Shown here: positions 6,834-17,116 of the stretch, in pieces
Position numbering within the stretch: the first letter of the stretch is position 1
Layout of the letters: the number at the start of each line of letters is the position of its first letter
Origin: Paludibacteraceae bacterium
Lineage (GTDB): Bacteria > Bacteroidota > Bacteroidia > Bacteroidales > Paludibacteraceae
Assembly (NCBI GenBank): GCA_905233255.1
Contig: CAJOCN010000029.1
Coordinates: 1 to 32,120, forward strand
Direction: 5' to 3'
Length of the DNA stretch: 32,120 nucleotides
Program-made: the position numbers and the translations under genes
The notes under the pieces: model-generated
What the model saw: the letters and a program-made list of their open reading frames with translations, nothing else
Databases searched by the model: none
Told to the model about the DNA's origin: nothing

Positions 6834-8659
6834 TTAACGACCAGTATTATAATCGTCGATACGTGATCAGCGGCATTGCCGTTGTGATTGTTTTGGTGTT
6901 TATAGTGCGGTTATTCTACCTGCAGGTGATCGACCAATCGACCAAAGATCAGGCGGATAACAACGCCCTGGTGAAACAGACCATCTTCCCGTCCCGCGGA
7001 CTGATATACGACCGAAACGGCGAGTTGCTGGTATTCAACCAACCGATCTACGAGGTGACGATGACGATGCGCGACATGGGCAGCGAGTGGGACACGACGG
7101 GTTTCTGCAAAAGCCTGCATATCAGCCGTGCGGAGTTTGACGAGCGGCTGGCGGAGATCAAAGACAGGCGTAAGAACAGAGGTTATTCGCGTTGGACTCC
7201 GCAGGTGTTCATGAGCCATTTGAAGAAAGAAGATATCGCCTCGCTGCAAGAGTCATTGGTGTTCTATCCGGGCGTACAGATCCGCAAGAGGACGCTCCGC
7301 GACTACACGTACAACGCCGCAGCGCATGTGTTAGGCTCAGTAGGCGAGGTGAACCAGAACGACATAGACCGCGATCCGTATTACTCCCGCGGCGACTACT
7401 CGGGACGCGACGGATTGGAGCGGACGTACGAGAAACAGCTGCGCGGCGAGAAAGGCATGGAGGTGCTGATGCGCGATGTGAGAGGCCGAATCCAAGGCAG
7501 TTATCAGGACGGTGAGTTAGACATAACAGCCAAAGCAGGAACGGACCTTCATGTAACGCTGGATATCCGGTTGCAGCTATTAGCGGAAGAGTTGCTCGCC
7601 GGCAAGATAGGGAGCGCCGTAGCCATCGAGCCTAAGACAGGTGAGATATTAGCATTAGCCTCCAACCCGGGCTGGGATCCCAAGGTGCTGGTAGGCAAGG
7701 ACAGGAGCAAGAACTACAACATGCTGCTCAATGACCAGACGAAGCCGTTGCTGAACCGCGCTACGCAAGCCACCTACCCTCCCGGATCGACCTTCAAGAC
7801 CATTCAGGCACTGGTCTGTCTGGAGCAAGGCGCTATCACTCCTAACACGCTCTACCCGTGCTCGGGTCCGCAGAGCAAACCGATCAAGTGTACGCACCAC
7901 CACGGTTCGCCGGTAGCGTTGGACAAAGCGATTGAACAGAGTTGCAACCCGTATTTCTGGTGCGCGTTCCGCGACCTGATGGACAAAGACGGGGGAGACC
8001 GAGATATACATAAACCCTATGAGAAATGGCGTGAAGCGGTGATGAGTTTCGGCATGGGTCAGAAATTCAAAGACACCGATCTGAGCGAGCAGTCGGCAGG
8101 GCAGATTCCGAGCGCAAAGCTATACGACAAATTCTACGGTGAAAACGGATGGAAAGCCATCACTATCCGGTCGCTCAGTATCGGTCAGGGCGAGATCTTA
8201 GCCACTCCGCTGCAACTCGCCAATCAGGCTGCAGCCATCGCCAACGAGGGCTATTACATCACGCCGCACCTCAACAAAAACGACTCGATGCTGACCCACC
8301 GGCATACGATCAACATCCAGAAAAAGTATTTCGAAGAGGTGAAAGCAGGCATGCATCGCGTGATGGTCTATGGTACGGGACGGCATTACGCGGTTGACAC
8401 CCTCCACATGGCCGGTAAGACAGGTACGGCGCAGAACCCGCACGGAAGGGATCACGCTATCTTCATCGGTTTTGCGCCGGTGGAAGATCCGCAGATAGCG
8501 GTAGCCGTAGTCGTTGAAAACGCCGGTTTTGGCGCCACATGGGCCTGTCCGGTAGCATCGATGATGATGGAGCAATACCTCACAGGGCAGATGAAACGCA
8601 AAGATTTGAAGAAACGAATAGCAGATGCAGTACTAAATGAGGGCGTCAAGAAGTGGTAA
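6830..8659 (+). CDS. mrdA: Penicillin-binding protein 2 (elongation transpeptidase)
   Basis: 609 residues. One N-terminal membrane segment (~12-30), a pedestal/dimerisation domain (FPSRGLIYDRNGELLVFN near 53-70), then the transpeptidase domain from about 255. The active-site motifs are complete: STFK with nucleophile Ser320, the SCN motif in IEQSCNPYF near 370, and KTGTAQN near 530. It cross-links peptidoglycan during side-wall elongation, with RodA supplying glycan polymerisation. Its ATG overlaps the mreD stop (ATGA) and its 3' end overlaps rodA by 23 bases. The enzyme class is the target of mecillinam-type beta-lactams. Confidence 0.96.
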   Translation: MINDQYYNRRYVISGIAVVIVLVFIVRLFYLQVIDQSTKDQADNNALVKQTIFPSRGLIYDRNGELLVFNQPIYEVTMTMRDMGSEWDTTGFCKSLHISRAEFDERLAEIKDRRKNRGYSRWTPQVFMSHLKKEDIASLQESLVFYPGVQIRKRTLRDYTYNAAAHVLGSVGEVNQNDIDRDPYYSRGDYSGRDGLERTYEKQLRGEKGMEVLMRDVRGRIQGSYQDGELDITAKAGTDLHVTLDIRLQLLAEELLAGKIGSAVAIEPKTGEILALASNPGWDPKVLVGKDRSKNYNMLLNDQTKPLLNRATQATYPPGSTFKTIQALVCLEQGAITPNTLYPCSGPQSKPIKCTHHHGSPVALDKAIEQSCNPYFWCAFRDLMDKDGGDRDIHKPYEKWREAVMSFGMGQKFKDTDLSEQSAGQIPSAKLYDKFYGENGWKAITIRSLSIGQGEILATPLQLANQAAAIANEGYYITPHLNKNDSMLTHRHTINIQKKYFEEVKAGMHRVMVYGTGRHYAVDTLHMAGKTGTAQNPHGRDHAIFIGFAPVEDPQIAVAVVVENAGFGATWACPVASMMMEQYLTGQMKRKDLKKRIADAVLNEGVKKW

Positions 8660-10100
8660 CATATGGCAACACGTCGATTGGATTACGATCGGCTTCTTTC
8701 TGGTCTTAGTGCTCTTTGGCTGGCTCAATATCTATGGTGCCAGCTATACGTTCGACCAGACGAGCATCTTCGATTTCTCCAACCGCGCAGGTAAGCAGTT
8801 CGCATGGATCATCGGTTCGCTGGTATTGGGGTTTGTGCTGCTAATGATCGATTACAAGACCTACGATGTCTTAGCCTATTTCGCGTACGGGGCGATGCTG
8901 TTACTACTGCTCGCGACACCTTTCTTGGCGCGCGATATCAAGGGTTCGATGTCGTGGATATCCTTAGGTCCGGTGAGTCTGCAACCGGCGGAGTTCGCCA
9001 AGTGCGTAGTGGCGCTCGCCGTAGCCAAATACATGGGTCAATACGACTACAAAGTACGCACTTGGCGCGATCTCATCGTACCTTTTGTGCTTATCGGTGT
9101 GCCGGCACTCATCATCATGATTCTACAGAAAGAGACCGGTTCCGCCCTCGTCTTTGCCTCCTTCCTGCTGGTGTTCTACCGTCAGGGAATGAGCGGATAC
9201 GTGCTGTGGATGGGAGTAGCCGCGGTGGCGCTGTTCATCATCAGTATCCGTTTCGGCGGCGTGCCGTTACCGTTGGGGACAGGAAGCGTGGGTATATTGA
9301 GCTGTATGCTGCTGCTGACGGCGGTGGAGATCTATTTCATCTGCAAAGAGCACCCGATGCGGTGGCAGGCACTGATCTTAGTAGGCAGCGTGACGGTGAT
9401 TTACGGGATATGCCTCCTTATTAATATATGGGTGAAAGTGCCGTTCGACTGGATCTCGATGGGCGTGGTGATTGCACTCATATTATATAATGTGTTCGTC
9501 AGTATCTATTGGCGCAAATACATGCTGCTGATTGTAGCGGCGTTCACGCTATTCTGTATCGGATACACGCATGCTTGCGATTTCGTGTTCCAGAAAGTGC
9601 TGCAGCCGCACCAGCGGATCCGTATTGAGGTATTGTTAGGCATGAAGGAGGATCCCGCGGGCGCAGGATACAATGTCAACCAGGCCCGAATAGCCATCGG
9701 TTCGGGCAGATTTTTGGGCAAAGGATACCTCAACGGCACACAGACCAAACTGCAGTTTGTGCCGGAGCAAGATACCGATTTTATCTTCTGTACCGTAGGT
9801 GAAGAATGGGGATTTGTAGGGTCTGTAGGCGTGCTGCTGATCTACCTGTTCTTTATCCTGAGGCTGATAGAGATCGCCGAGCGACAGAGGAACTCCTCCA
9901 CACAGATCTACGCCTACGCGGTAGCCGGTATCTTCCTCTTTCACCTCACGATCAACGTAGGTATGGTATTGGGATTGCTGCCGGTGATCGGTATTCCGCT
10001 GCCGTTCTTCAGCTACGGCGGTAGTTCATTATGGGGATTCACGCTGCTGCTATTCATCCTGCTGAGGCTGGATGCAGCACGTATGGAGCAATTGAGATAG
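8637..10100 (+). CDS. rodA: SEDS glycosyltransferase RodA
   Basis: 487 residues, at the longer end for RodA because of an extended central region, which is common in Bacteroidota. About ten to twelve membrane helices. The SEDS signature is clear: QLQFVPEQDTDFIF-type segment (here KLQFVPEQDTDFIFC, ~residues 375-390) with the conserved acidic residues, then GEEWGFVG, and near the end GIPLPFFSYGGSS. It polymerises lipid II with PBP2 in the elongasome. The only in-frame ATG before the first helix (8637) lies inside the PBP2 gene, giving a 23-base overlap. Confidence 0.95.
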   Translation: MRASRSGNIWQHVDWITIGFFLVLVLFGWLNIYGASYTFDQTSIFDFSNRAGKQFAWIIGSLVLGFVLLMIDYKTYDVLAYFAYGAMLLLLLATPFLARDIKGSMSWISLGPVSLQPAEFAKCVVALAVAKYMGQYDYKVRTWRDLIVPFVLIGVPALIIMILQKETGSALVFASFLLVFYRQGMSGYVLWMGVAAVALFIISIRFGGVPLPLGTGSVGILSCMLLLTAVEIYFICKEHPMRWQALILVGSVTVIYGICLLINIWVKVPFDWISMGVVIALILYNVFVSIYWRKYMLLIVAAFTLFCIGYTHACDFVFQKVLQPHQRIRIEVLLGMKEDPAGAGYNVNQARIAIGSGRFLGKGYLNGTQTKLQFVPEQDTDFIFCTVGEEWGFVGSVGVLLIYLFFILRLIEIAERQRNSSTQIYAYAVAGIFLFHLTINVGMVLGLLPVIGIPLPFFSYGGSSLWGFTLLLFILLRLDAARMEQLR

Positions 10101-10103
10101 GAA

Positions 10104-10550
10104 ATGTTTGTCACTAATCCCATAGGAATCATCGGCGAGGAAGAAGCCGCACGGATGCTGGAGAAGAAGGGATTCCGCATCGTCGAACACAACTGGCGGA
10201 TGGGGCATCTGGAGGTGGATCTGATTGCCGAGAGCAAGACGGAGATTGTCTTTGCAGAGGTGAAAGCAAGAACCGGTACATTCGGTGATATCCGGCCGGA
10301 GGAGTATGTGGACGAGAACAAGAAAAGAAGGATGATAGCCGCTGCCAACGGATACATCAAGTATCATAAGGTAGAAAAATTGCCGCGGTTTGACATCATC
10401 GGGATAATAGTGAACCCGCAAACCAACGAGATTACGTACCGCAACCATCTGGAGAATGCCTTTGTGCCGCACGTGCGGACGATCTCCTCCGGGAGTTTCA
10501 CCGGGCAATGGAAATGGGGGCACAGAAACAAAACAATAGGAAGAAAATAG
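10104..10550 (+). CDS. UPF0102 (YraN) family endonuclease-like protein
   Basis: 148 residues. The family's nuclease-like fold is shown by [22 protein letters not shown] (E near the N-terminus), then GHLEVDLIA with D near residue 38, and VFAEVKART with the E-x-K pair near residues 52-54. This is a PD-(D/E)xK-type arrangement related to Holliday-junction resolvases; biochemical role is not established for most members. The C-terminal ~30 residues are basic and less conserved. It begins 3 bases after rodA and is followed by mnmG after 13 bases, so it is probably part of the same transcript. Confidence 0.85.
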   Translation: MFVTNPIGIIGEEEAARMLEKKGFRIVEHNWRMGHLEVDLIAESKTEIVFAEVKARTGTFGDIRPEEYVDENKKRRMIAAANGYIKYHKVEKLPRFDIIGIIVNPQTNEITYRNHLENAFVPHVRTISSGSFTGQWKWGHRNKTIGRK

Positions 10551-10563
10551 TCGATCAAATCGA

Positions 10564-12429
10564 ATGAACTTTAAATACGACGTCATAGTAGTAGGAGCCG
10601 GTCATGCCGGATGCGAGGCTGCGAGTGCCGCGGCCCGGATGGGTAGTCGTACGCTACTCATCACGATGGACATGAACAAGATTGCGCAGATGAGTTGCAA
10701 TCCGGCAGTAGGAGGTATCGCCAAGGGGCAGATTGTACGCGAGATAGATGCGTTAGGCGGACAGATGGGTATCGTGACGGACAGGAGCGCTATCCAGTTC
10801 CGGCTGCTGAACCAGAGCAAGGGTCCGGCTATGTGGAGCCCGCGCAGTCAGAGTGACCGGAAACGGTTTATCGAAGAATGGGTAAAGGTGCTCGCAAGCA
10901 CTGCTAATCTATCTATATGGCAAGATACAGTAGTATCTCTTATTATCAAAGATAATAAGGTCTGCGGCGTAAAGACGGCTTTGGGTATTGAGATGGAGGC
11001 ACAGGCGGTGGTACTGACCAACGGCACGTTCCTCAACGGGTTGATGCATTGCGGCAAGACGCAGATACAAGGCGGACGAACCTCCGAACCGGCGTCGTAC
11101 GGAATCACGGAGCAGTTGGTGGAATTAGGATTCAAGAGCGACAGGATGAAAACCGGCACACCGGCGAGGTTGGACGCACGGTCTATACATTTCGAAGAAC
11201 TGATCCGTCAGGACGGCGATAACGATTGGCATAAGTTCAGCTATTTAGACACCGTGCAGAGAGGACTCAAACAGATGCCATGCTGGATCACTTACACCAA
11301 TCCTAAGACCCACGAAGCGCTCCGTGCGGGATTAGCAGATTCTCCCCTTTTCAACGGACAAATCAAGAGTATTGGTCCGCGGTATTGTCCCAGCATCGAG
11401 ACCAAGATTGTGACCTTTGCCGACAAGGATGCCCACCAGATCTTCCTGGAGCCGGAAGGAGTAGACAGCAACGAGTATTACGTGAACGGGTTCTCGAGCA
11501 GTCTGCCGTGGCAGGTACAGCTGGCGGGTCTTAAAACGATCAAGGGTCTGGAAGATGTAGTGATGTATCGGCCGGGGTATGCTATTGAGTATGATTTCTT
11601 CGACCCTACCCAACTGCACCACACCTTAGAGACCAAACAGATCAAGAACCTGTTTTTTGCCGGTCAGATCAACGGTACTACGGGTTACGAAGAAGCTGCG
11701 GGACAGGGATTGGTAGCCGGCGTGAACGCACATATCAACGTGCACGGAGGCACTCCGTTTACAATGGGCAGAGACGAAAGTTATATAGGTGTGCTGATAG
11801 ATGATTTGGTAAACAAGGGTGTGGACGAACCGTACAGGATGTTCACCTCTCGCGCAGAGTACCGTATTCTGCTGCGCCAGGACAACGCAGACGAACGCCT
11901 GACCGAGCGCAGTTATGAGATGGGATTAGCCGATAGCCACCGATTCGAATTACTAAAGGGCAAACAGACAGCCTGCGCCGAATTCATCGGATATATGCAG
12001 AGCACCCCTGTGCATAGAGGCGAGATTGACGGATGGCTGGAGCAGATAGGCAGTAGCGCACTGCACGAAGGGTGTAAGATAAGTGATCTGGTATTGCGTC
12101 CGCAGGTGGGCATCAAGGCATTGGCAGAAGTACTACCGGCACTCAAAGAGAGGATAGCCGGATTAACAGACGAGGTGGTTGAGAGTTGCGAGATACAGAT
12201 TAAGTACGCCGGATATATCAAGCGCGAGCAGCAAGAGGCAGCCAAGTTGCAGAGACTGGAACAGATCCGGATCCCCGACAGTTTTAACTATGAGGAGGTA
12301 CAGAGCCTAAGCACCGAAGCAAGACAAAAACTTACGCGTATACGCCCTAAATCCATAGGAGAAGCACAACGCATACCGGGCGTCAGCCCCAATGATATTA
12401 GCGTATTGCTAGTATTAATGGGACGATAA
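10564..12429 (+). CDS. mnmG: tRNA uridine-5-carboxymethylaminomethyl modification enzyme MnmG (GidA)
   Basis: 621 residues, the normal length. The N-terminal FAD-binding Rossmann motif [12 protein letters not shown] lies at residues ~9-20, followed by the signature [19 protein letters not shown] (~44-62). The second signature [19 protein letters not shown] is near residue 370, and the C-terminal helical domain that contacts MnmE and tRNA ends in [18 protein letters not shown]. With MnmE it installs the cmnm5 group on wobble uridine 34. The gene often sits near oriC in bacteria; a parS-like site follows it here, consistent with that. Confidence 0.97.
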   Translation: MNFKYDVIVVGAGHAGCEAASAAARMGSRTLLITMDMNKIAQMSCNPAVGGIAKGQIVREIDALGGQMGIVTDRSAIQFRLLNQSKGPAMWSPRSQSDRKRFIEEWVKVLASTANLSIWQDTVVSLIIKDNKVCGVKTALGIEMEAQAVVLTNGTFLNGLMHCGKTQIQGGRTSEPASYGITEQLVELGFKSDRMKTGTPARLDARSIHFEELIRQDGDNDWHKFSYLDTVQRGLKQMPCWITYTNPKTHEALRAGLADSPLFNGQIKSIGPRYCPSIETKIVTFADKDAHQIFLEPEGVDSNEYYVNGFSSSLPWQVQLAGLKTIKGLEDVVMYRPGYAIEYDFFDPTQLHHTLETKQIKNLFFAGQINGTTGYEEAAGQGLVAGVNAHINVHGGTPFTMGRDESYIGVLIDDLVNKGVDEPYRMFTSRAEYRILLRQDNADERLTERSYEMGLADSHRFELLKGKQTACAEFIGYMQSTPVHRGEIDGWLEQIGSSALHEGCKISDLVLRPQVGIKALAEVLPALKERIAGLTDEVVESCEIQIKYAGYIKREQQEAAKLQRLEQIRIPDSFNYEEVQSLSTEARQKLTRIRPKSIGEAQRIPGVSPNDISVLLVLMGR

Positions 12430-12466
12430 AGCGCATTTTTAGTTTATAAAATAAACTAACATTGAT

Positions 12467-12482
12467 TGTTCCACGTGAAACA
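12467..12482. promoter_or_regulatory. parS-like ParB-binding site
   Basis: TGTTCCACGTGAAACA differs from the classic 16-bp palindrome TGTTTCACGTGAAACA at one position and fits the relaxed consensus TGTTNCACGTGAAACA. It lies between mnmG and apt, a position compatible with an origin-proximal ParB loading site. An AT-rich inverted repeat (AGTTTAT-AAA-ATAAACT, 12441-12457) precedes it and may be the mnmG terminator stem. Confidence 0.82.
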
Positions 12483-12519
12483 TTCATAATAGGCAAGAGA
12501 TAAAAAATACATACATACA

Positions 12520-13059
12520 ATGACAGCAAAAGAAGTAATCGCGGCTATCCGCAATGTGCCGGATTTTCCTATTCCGGGAATTCAATTCAAAGACATTACC
12601 ACCGCCCTCGCCAAACCCGAGTGTCTAAAATGGATGCGGGACGAAATGGTAAGAAGATATAAAGATCTGGGTATCACTCAGGTGGTGGGCATTGAGTCCA
12701 GAGGCTTTATCGTCGGGCCGGCTGTGGCCATAGAGATGGGTGCAGGATTTGTGCCTATCCGCAAGCCGGGTAAATTACCCGCGGAGACGCTCAAAGTGAG
12801 CTATGAGAAAGAGTATGGCACTGACACCATTGAGATGCACACGGGCGTACTGAGTGATAAAGATGTAGTATTGATACATGACGATATTTTAGCTACCGGC
12901 GGATCAATGATGGCGGCCGTAGAGCTTGTACGGAAGGCGGGCGTCAAGAAAATCTACACCAACTGCCTCATTGAGTTGGAAGGACTGAACGGACGAAAAT
13001 TCTTAGAGGAAAGAGGCGTCGAGATAGATTGTCTGCTTGAGATAGAGGTGGATGAATGA
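12520..13059 (+). CDS. apt: Adenine phosphoribosyltransferase
   Basis: 179 residues, standard for Apt. The phosphoribosyltransferase fold shows the N-terminal IRNVPDFPIPGIQFKDIT, the ESRGFIVGPAVA segment (~60-70), and the PRPP-binding motif VVLIHDDILATGGSMMAA at ~122-139. It salvages adenine to AMP using PRPP in the cytoplasm. The leader is 90 bases and carries the parS-like site; no Bacteroidetes promoter was evident. The C-terminal CLLEIEVDE ends just before a short run of TGAATGAG-like repeats that leads into uvrC. Confidence 0.96.
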   Translation: MTAKEVIAAIRNVPDFPIPGIQFKDITTALAKPECLKWMRDEMVRRYKDLGITQVVGIESRGFIVGPAVAIEMGAGFVPIRKPGKLPAETLKVSYEKEYGTDTIEMHTGVLSDKDVVLIHDDILATGGSMMAAVELVRKAGVKKIYTNCLIELEGLNGRKFLEERGVEIDCLLEIEVDE

Positions 13060-13082
13060 GTGAATGAATGAAGGAGTGAGTA

Positions 13083-14903
13083 ATGGCAGCAAAGAATGAT
13101 CATATTGCCCTTCTACTAAAACGTATACCGGAGAACCCGGGCGTGTACCAGTACTTTGACAAGGACGGGCAGATCATCTATGTAGGTAAGGCCAAGAATC
13201 TGCATCGGCGGGTAAACAGCTATTTCAATAAGGATCACCAGTCATCCAAGACGAGACAGCTTGTAGCACACATAGCAGATATCAGGTATGTAGTAGTAGA
13301 TAGTGAGCAAGATGCATTCCTGCTGGAGAACAACCTGATCAAGCAGTACCAACCACACTACAACATCCTCCTCAAGGACGGTAAGTCTTATCCATCCATC
13401 TGTATCACCAAAGAACCCTACCCTCGGATCTTCAAGACGAGGACAATCAATAAACGTACCGGTGAGTACTACGGACCGTACAGTTTCGGGAATACCGTAG
13501 ATATGGTACTGGAACTGATCCATAAGTTATACCCTATTCGAACCTGCAATATCCCTCTTTCGCCCGAATCCATCGAGAAAAACAAGGTGCGTGTCTGTCT
13601 GAAATACCACCTGCATAACTGCTGCGGTATATGCGAGATGCGTCCGGGTAGCGAGAATTATCAGGAATGGATTGACCAGGCGCGTAAGCTGATTAAAGGT
13701 GACGCCCATGAGATAGGCAAGCAGTTAGAGGAAGAAATGTCGATGAAAGCGGCAGAAATGAAATATGAAGAGGCGGCTGATATCAAGCGGAAAATAGAAC
13801 TTCTGGAGCAGTTCAAGAGCAAGACCATTATCACCAATACACACGCAGGCGACATAGATGTATTCGGGTATGACGAGCAGGACGAGAAGGTATATATATC
13901 CATGCTACATGTACACAACGGGTGTATCGTACAAGGTCAGACGATTGAGTACCGGCGTAAGATGGAGGAAGAGAAAGAGGAGTTGTTAGCTCTCGGTATG
14001 ATGGAATTGAGGGAGCGGCTGGAGAGCACGACGAAAGAAGTGATTGTTCCGTTCATTCCGGAGGTTTTTGATGAGACGATGCATGTGCACATTGCCGTAA
14101 GCGGGGACAGAAAAAAGTTACTCGATCTGGCGATGCAGAACGTACGGCAATATAAACTCGACCGGCTCAAACAGGACGACAAACTGAACCCTGAACAGAG
14201 GGGTGTGCGTATCCTGACGGAATTGCAGAAAATGGCAGGATTGCCTACCCTACCGAGATGGATCGATTGTTTCGATAACTCCAATATTCAGGGCACGAAC
14301 GCCGTTTCCGGGTGCGTCGTCTATAGAATGGGTAAGCCGAGCAAGAGCGACTATAAGCGGTTTGAAATCAAGACTGTAGAAGGAGCAGACGACTACGCGA
14401 GCATGCGCGAGGTAGTACGAAGAAGGTACCAACACCTGATTGACGAAGGAGGGCAGATGCCGGATCTGATCATCGCCGATGGTGGTATAGGTCAGATGCA
14501 TGCCATCCGTGAGGCAGTGGAGGATCAGTTGGGGCTGAGTATTCCCATTGCGGGTCTAAAGAAAAACGACAAGCACCGAACCCAGACACTGCTCTATGGT
14601 TTTCCTCCGGCGGAGATCAGTATGCCTGTGACAAGCGAAGTTTTCCGTCTGCTGACGGCTATTCAGGACGAAGTACATAGATTTGCTATCACTTATCATA
14701 AGCAGAAACGCTCTAAATCATTTATTCACAGCGAGTTAGACGAGATAAAAGGCGTTGGAGCAAGCACCAAACAGAAGATTTTGAAGCATTTTGGATCTGT
14801 GAAACGTGCTAGAACGGCGAAAAAAGAAGAATGGGTTGAATTACTCGGAAATCACAGAGGATCAATGGTTTACGAGTATTTTCAAGGCAAAATAAGTGTC
14901 TGA
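13083..14903 (+). CDS. uvrC: Excinuclease ABC subunit C
   Basis: 606 residues, normal length. Domains in order: GIY-YIG nuclease (~14-95, GVYQYFDKDGQIIYVGKAKN), a zinc-less cysteine region (CNIPLS, CLKYHLHNCCGIC), UVR domain (~215-250, MKYEEAADIKRKIELL), the RNase H-like C-terminal nuclease (FDNSNIQGTNAVSG near 397-410, LIIADGGIGQ near 460), and helix-hairpin-helix (LDEIKGVGASTKQKILKHFG). It makes both incisions in nucleotide excision repair with UvrB. It starts 23 bases after apt and is probably co-transcribed. Confidence 0.96.
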   Translation: MAAKNDHIALLLKRIPENPGVYQYFDKDGQIIYVGKAKNLHRRVNSYFNKDHQSSKTRQLVAHIADIRYVVVDSEQDAFLLENNLIKQYQPHYNILLKDGKSYPSICITKEPYPRIFKTRTINKRTGEYYGPYSFGNTVDMVLELIHKLYPIRTCNIPLSPESIEKNKVRVCLKYHLHNCCGICEMRPGSENYQEWIDQARKLIKGDAHEIGKQLEEEMSMKAAEMKYEEAADIKRKIELLEQFKSKTIITNTHAGDIDVFGYDEQDEKVYISMLHVHNGCIVQGQTIEYRRKMEEEKEELLALGMMELRERLESTTKEVIVPFIPEVFDETMHVHIAVSGDRKKLLDLAMQNVRQYKLDRLKQDDKLNPEQRGVRILTELQKMAGLPTLPRWIDCFDNSNIQGTNAVSGCVVYRMGKPSKSDYKRFEIKTVEGADDYASMREVVRRRYQHLIDEGGQMPDLIIADGGIGQMHAIREAVEDQLGLSIPIAGLKKNDKHRTQTLLYGFPPAEISMPVTSEVFRLLTAIQDEVHRFAITYHKQKRSKSFIHSELDEIKGVGASTKQKILKHFGSVKRARTAKKEEWVELLGNHRGSMVYEYFQGKISV

Positions 14904-14925
14904 GAATTGAATAAAAATCACGAAC

Positions 14926-15378
14926 ATGAGTACTTATACGATAAAATTACAAGAAAAAAAGCTCGTTTTGCTCAACGAGCGCAGCGAAGAGGTGAGTCCG
15001 TTGGAGATTTTGAAGGTGTGCGCACCGAGGAAGGTTTTTGCGTTCGACGGACAGATGGGTGCTGGCAAGACGACATTCATCAAGAAGCTATGCGAGGCAA
15101 TGGGCACGGAGGACATCGTGAACAGTCCGACTTTCGCGATCGTCAATGTGTACGACGTGGAACAACCGTACAAGGGTGAGGTGTACCATTTCGATTGCTA
15201 CCGGCTGAAGGATATCCGCGAGGCGATTGATTTCGGCGCAGAGGATTACCTGTATTCCGGTAACTACTGTTTCATCGAGTGGCCGGAGATGATTGAGGCT
15301 TTGCTGCCGGAGGACACCGTGCATATACGAATCACTCCGATAGATAATGGAGACAGGAGATTGGAAATTGAAGATTAA
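14926..15378 (+). CDS. tsaE: tRNA threonylcarbamoyladenosine biosynthesis ATPase TsaE
   Basis: 150 residues. The P-loop DGQMGAGKTTFIKKL lies at ~42-56, followed by the family motif VNSPTFAIVNVY (~66-77), YHFDCYRL (~86-93) and the Walker-B-like FIEWPE (~117-122). TsaE is the ATPase needed with TsaB/TsaD/TsaC for t6A37 on ANN-decoding tRNAs. The ATG at 14926 gives the family's start; an overlapping frame from 14907 lacks homology and is a shadow. The gene sits 22 bases after uvrC and 6 bases before the ABC ATPase gene. Confidence 0.94.
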   Translation: MSTYTIKLQEKKLVLLNERSEEVSPLEILKVCAPRKVFAFDGQMGAGKTTFIKKLCEAMGTEDIVNSPTFAIVNVYDVEQPYKGEVYHFDCYRLKDIREAIDFGAEDYLYSGNYCFIEWPEMIEALLPEDTVHIRITPIDNGDRRLEIED

Positions 15379-15384
15379 GAATGT

Positions 15385-16038
15385 ATGATTGAGGTACAGA
15401 ATATACATAGATCTTTCGGCGAGTTGGAAGTGCTGAAAGGTGTGAACCTGAAGGTGGAGAAAGGTGAGATCGTCGCCATCATCGGTCAATCCGGCGCGGG
15501 CAAGACTACCCTACTCCAGATCATTGGTACGCTGGACCGCCCGACGAGCGGCAAGGTGGTGATAGAAGGTCAGGACGTTTTCTCGCTCAACGACAAGCAG
15601 TTGGCGGCATTCCGAAACCGGCATATCGGTTTTATCTTCCAGTTCCACCAGTTACTGCCGGAGTTCACGGCTTTAGAGAACGTGTGTATCCCTGCTATGA
15701 TCGCGCGCGAGAAAGAGACGGAGTATAGGGGGCGCGCGGAGAAACTGCTTACCGATTTGGGACTGAAGGAGCGCATGGGACATAAGCCGAACGAGCTCTC
15801 GGGTGGCGAGAAACAGCGTGTAGCAGCTGCGCGCGCGCTGATGATGAAGCCGGATATCATCTTGGCGGACGAACCGACAGGAAGCTTGGATACCCGGAAT
15901 AAAAAGGAGCTGAGCGAACTACTGCTAAAGTTGCGGAAGGAATACGGCCAGACAATCCTGCTCGTCACGCACGACAAGGAGCTGGCGGACATCGCCGACA
16001 GAGTGATTGAAATGAAAGACGGGAGGATTATTGATTAA
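15385..16038 (+). CDS. ABC transporter ATP-binding protein, LolD type
   Basis: 217 residues, a stand-alone ATPase. Walker [14 protein letters not shown] (~34-46), Q-loop [18 protein letters not shown] (~80-97), signature [15 protein letters not shown] (~138-152), Walker [13 protein letters not shown] (~158-169) and switch His in LLVTHDKEL (~192-200). The Q-loop text and size match the LolD/MacB/FtsE branch, most like LolD, which powers release of lipoproteins from the inner membrane. No LolC/E permease is adjacent, so the permease must be elsewhere or the assignment within the branch could be wrong. Confidence 0.88.
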   Translation: MIEVQNIHRSFGELEVLKGVNLKVEKGEIVAIIGQSGAGKTTLLQIIGTLDRPTSGKVVIEGQDVFSLNDKQLAAFRNRHIGFIFQFHQLLPEFTALENVCIPAMIAREKETEYRGRAEKLLTDLGLKERMGHKPNELSGGEKQRVAAARALMMKPDIILADEPTGSLDTRNKKELSELLLKLRKEYGQTILLVTHDKELADIADRVIEMKDGRIID

Positions 16039-16091
16039 TGAAAAATGAAATTAATCGTGCCCTTGTGGCTAAGAATAATGAATATTGAATA

Positions 16092-17111
16092 ATGAAAATC
16101 CGGCAGATTATAGATTTATTTATTCTCGCGGTGGGGACATTTATACTCACCTCATGCCATCAAAGCAGAAGCTATTTCCCGAAGGGATTAGAGACGCAAC
16201 ATATTGATATTGCGCGGTTTGACCAAGCGCTGATGAACGTGCAGGAGGCCTCTGTGGCGACGGATATCCGTGTGCTGTACGAAGAGTATCCGGTGTTTAT
16301 GCCGCTGTGGGTAGAAGATATATTGGGCATTCCGTCGGAGGACACGGCGTACTTGGAGAAACAACTGCCGTTGTTCCTCAATGACACGATGTATGGTTTC
16401 AAGGCAACCAACGAGAGAGAGCAAGCCGTATTTGCGGATGTAAGCGACATACAAAACGCTATAAGTCAAGCTTTTACGAGAATACAGTACCTCTATCCGG
16501 AGACGGAGATACCGAGTATGTATCTGTTTGTCTCGGGCTTCCAGACGCCTATATATTTCGGGGATGAGCTGATAGGTATTGGCGGAGACATGTATCTCGG
16601 GAGCGACTATGAGTACTACAACCGCGTGGTATATGATTACCAGAAACAGACCATGCGGAAGGAGTGCATCCCCGTGGATGTAATAAGTGCGTATCTATTC
16701 CGCACCCTACCCTACACCAGCACCAAAAGCCGGCTCTTGGACCAGATGATCTACCGCGGAAAAGTGATGTATCTGACGGCACAGATCTTCGACCGCTTGC
16801 CGGGTTATGAGGTCATGGGATGGACGAAAGAGCAATGGGATTGGTGTGTCCGCAACGAGCAGGATATATGGCATCTGGTGATGGACAAAAGGGATCTGTT
16901 CAAGACCGAGAGCCTCGTGCTGACGGGCTACCTGAACGACGGACCCTTCACCTCGGAGGTGTCCCAGGATGCACCCGGCAGGTTAGGTATATGGCTCGGA
17001 TGGCGGATTGCGGAGAGCTACATGGAGCACCACGAAGAGGTGAGTCTGCAGGAGTTAATGGCCGAAGGAGATGCCCAGAAGATATTAGAGGACAGTTACT
17101 ATAAGCCCTAA
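16092..17111 (+). CDS. gldB: GldB-like lipoprotein
   Basis: 339 residues. The N-terminus is a lipoprotein signal: basic MKIRQ, hydrophobic core and lipobox LTSC (Cys ~22). The body matches the GldB family in length and in segments such as FPKGLETQHIDIARFDQAL, VYDYQKQTMRKECIPVDVI and RLGIWLGWRIAESYM. In Flavobacterium GldB is needed for gliding; homologues are widespread in non-gliding Bacteroidales, where the role is unknown, probably in the cell envelope. The gene follows the LolD-type ATPase after a short gap containing ATG-rich DNA and precedes a small DUF4250 gene by 5 bases. Confidence 0.8.
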   Translation: MKIRQIIDLFILAVGTFILTSCHQSRSYFPKGLETQHIDIARFDQALMNVQEASVATDIRVLYEEYPVFMPLWVEDILGIPSEDTAYLEKQLPLFLNDTMYGFKATNEREQAVFADVSDIQNAISQAFTRIQYLYPETEIPSMYLFVSGFQTPIYFGDELIGIGGDMYLGSDYEYYNRVVYDYQKQTMRKECIPVDVISAYLFRTLPYTSTKSRLLDQMIYRGKVMYLTAQIFDRLPGYEVMGWTKEQWDWCVRNEQDIWHLVMDKRDLFKTESLVLTGYLNDGPFTSEVSQDAPGRLGIWLGWRIAESYMEHHEEVSLQELMAEGDAQKILEDSYYKP

Positions 17112-17116
17112 AAAAG

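Noticed and set aside
13055..13082. TGAATGAG-like short repeat between apt and uvrC
   Set aside because: Too short and degenerate to call a functional repeat; probably spacer slippage.
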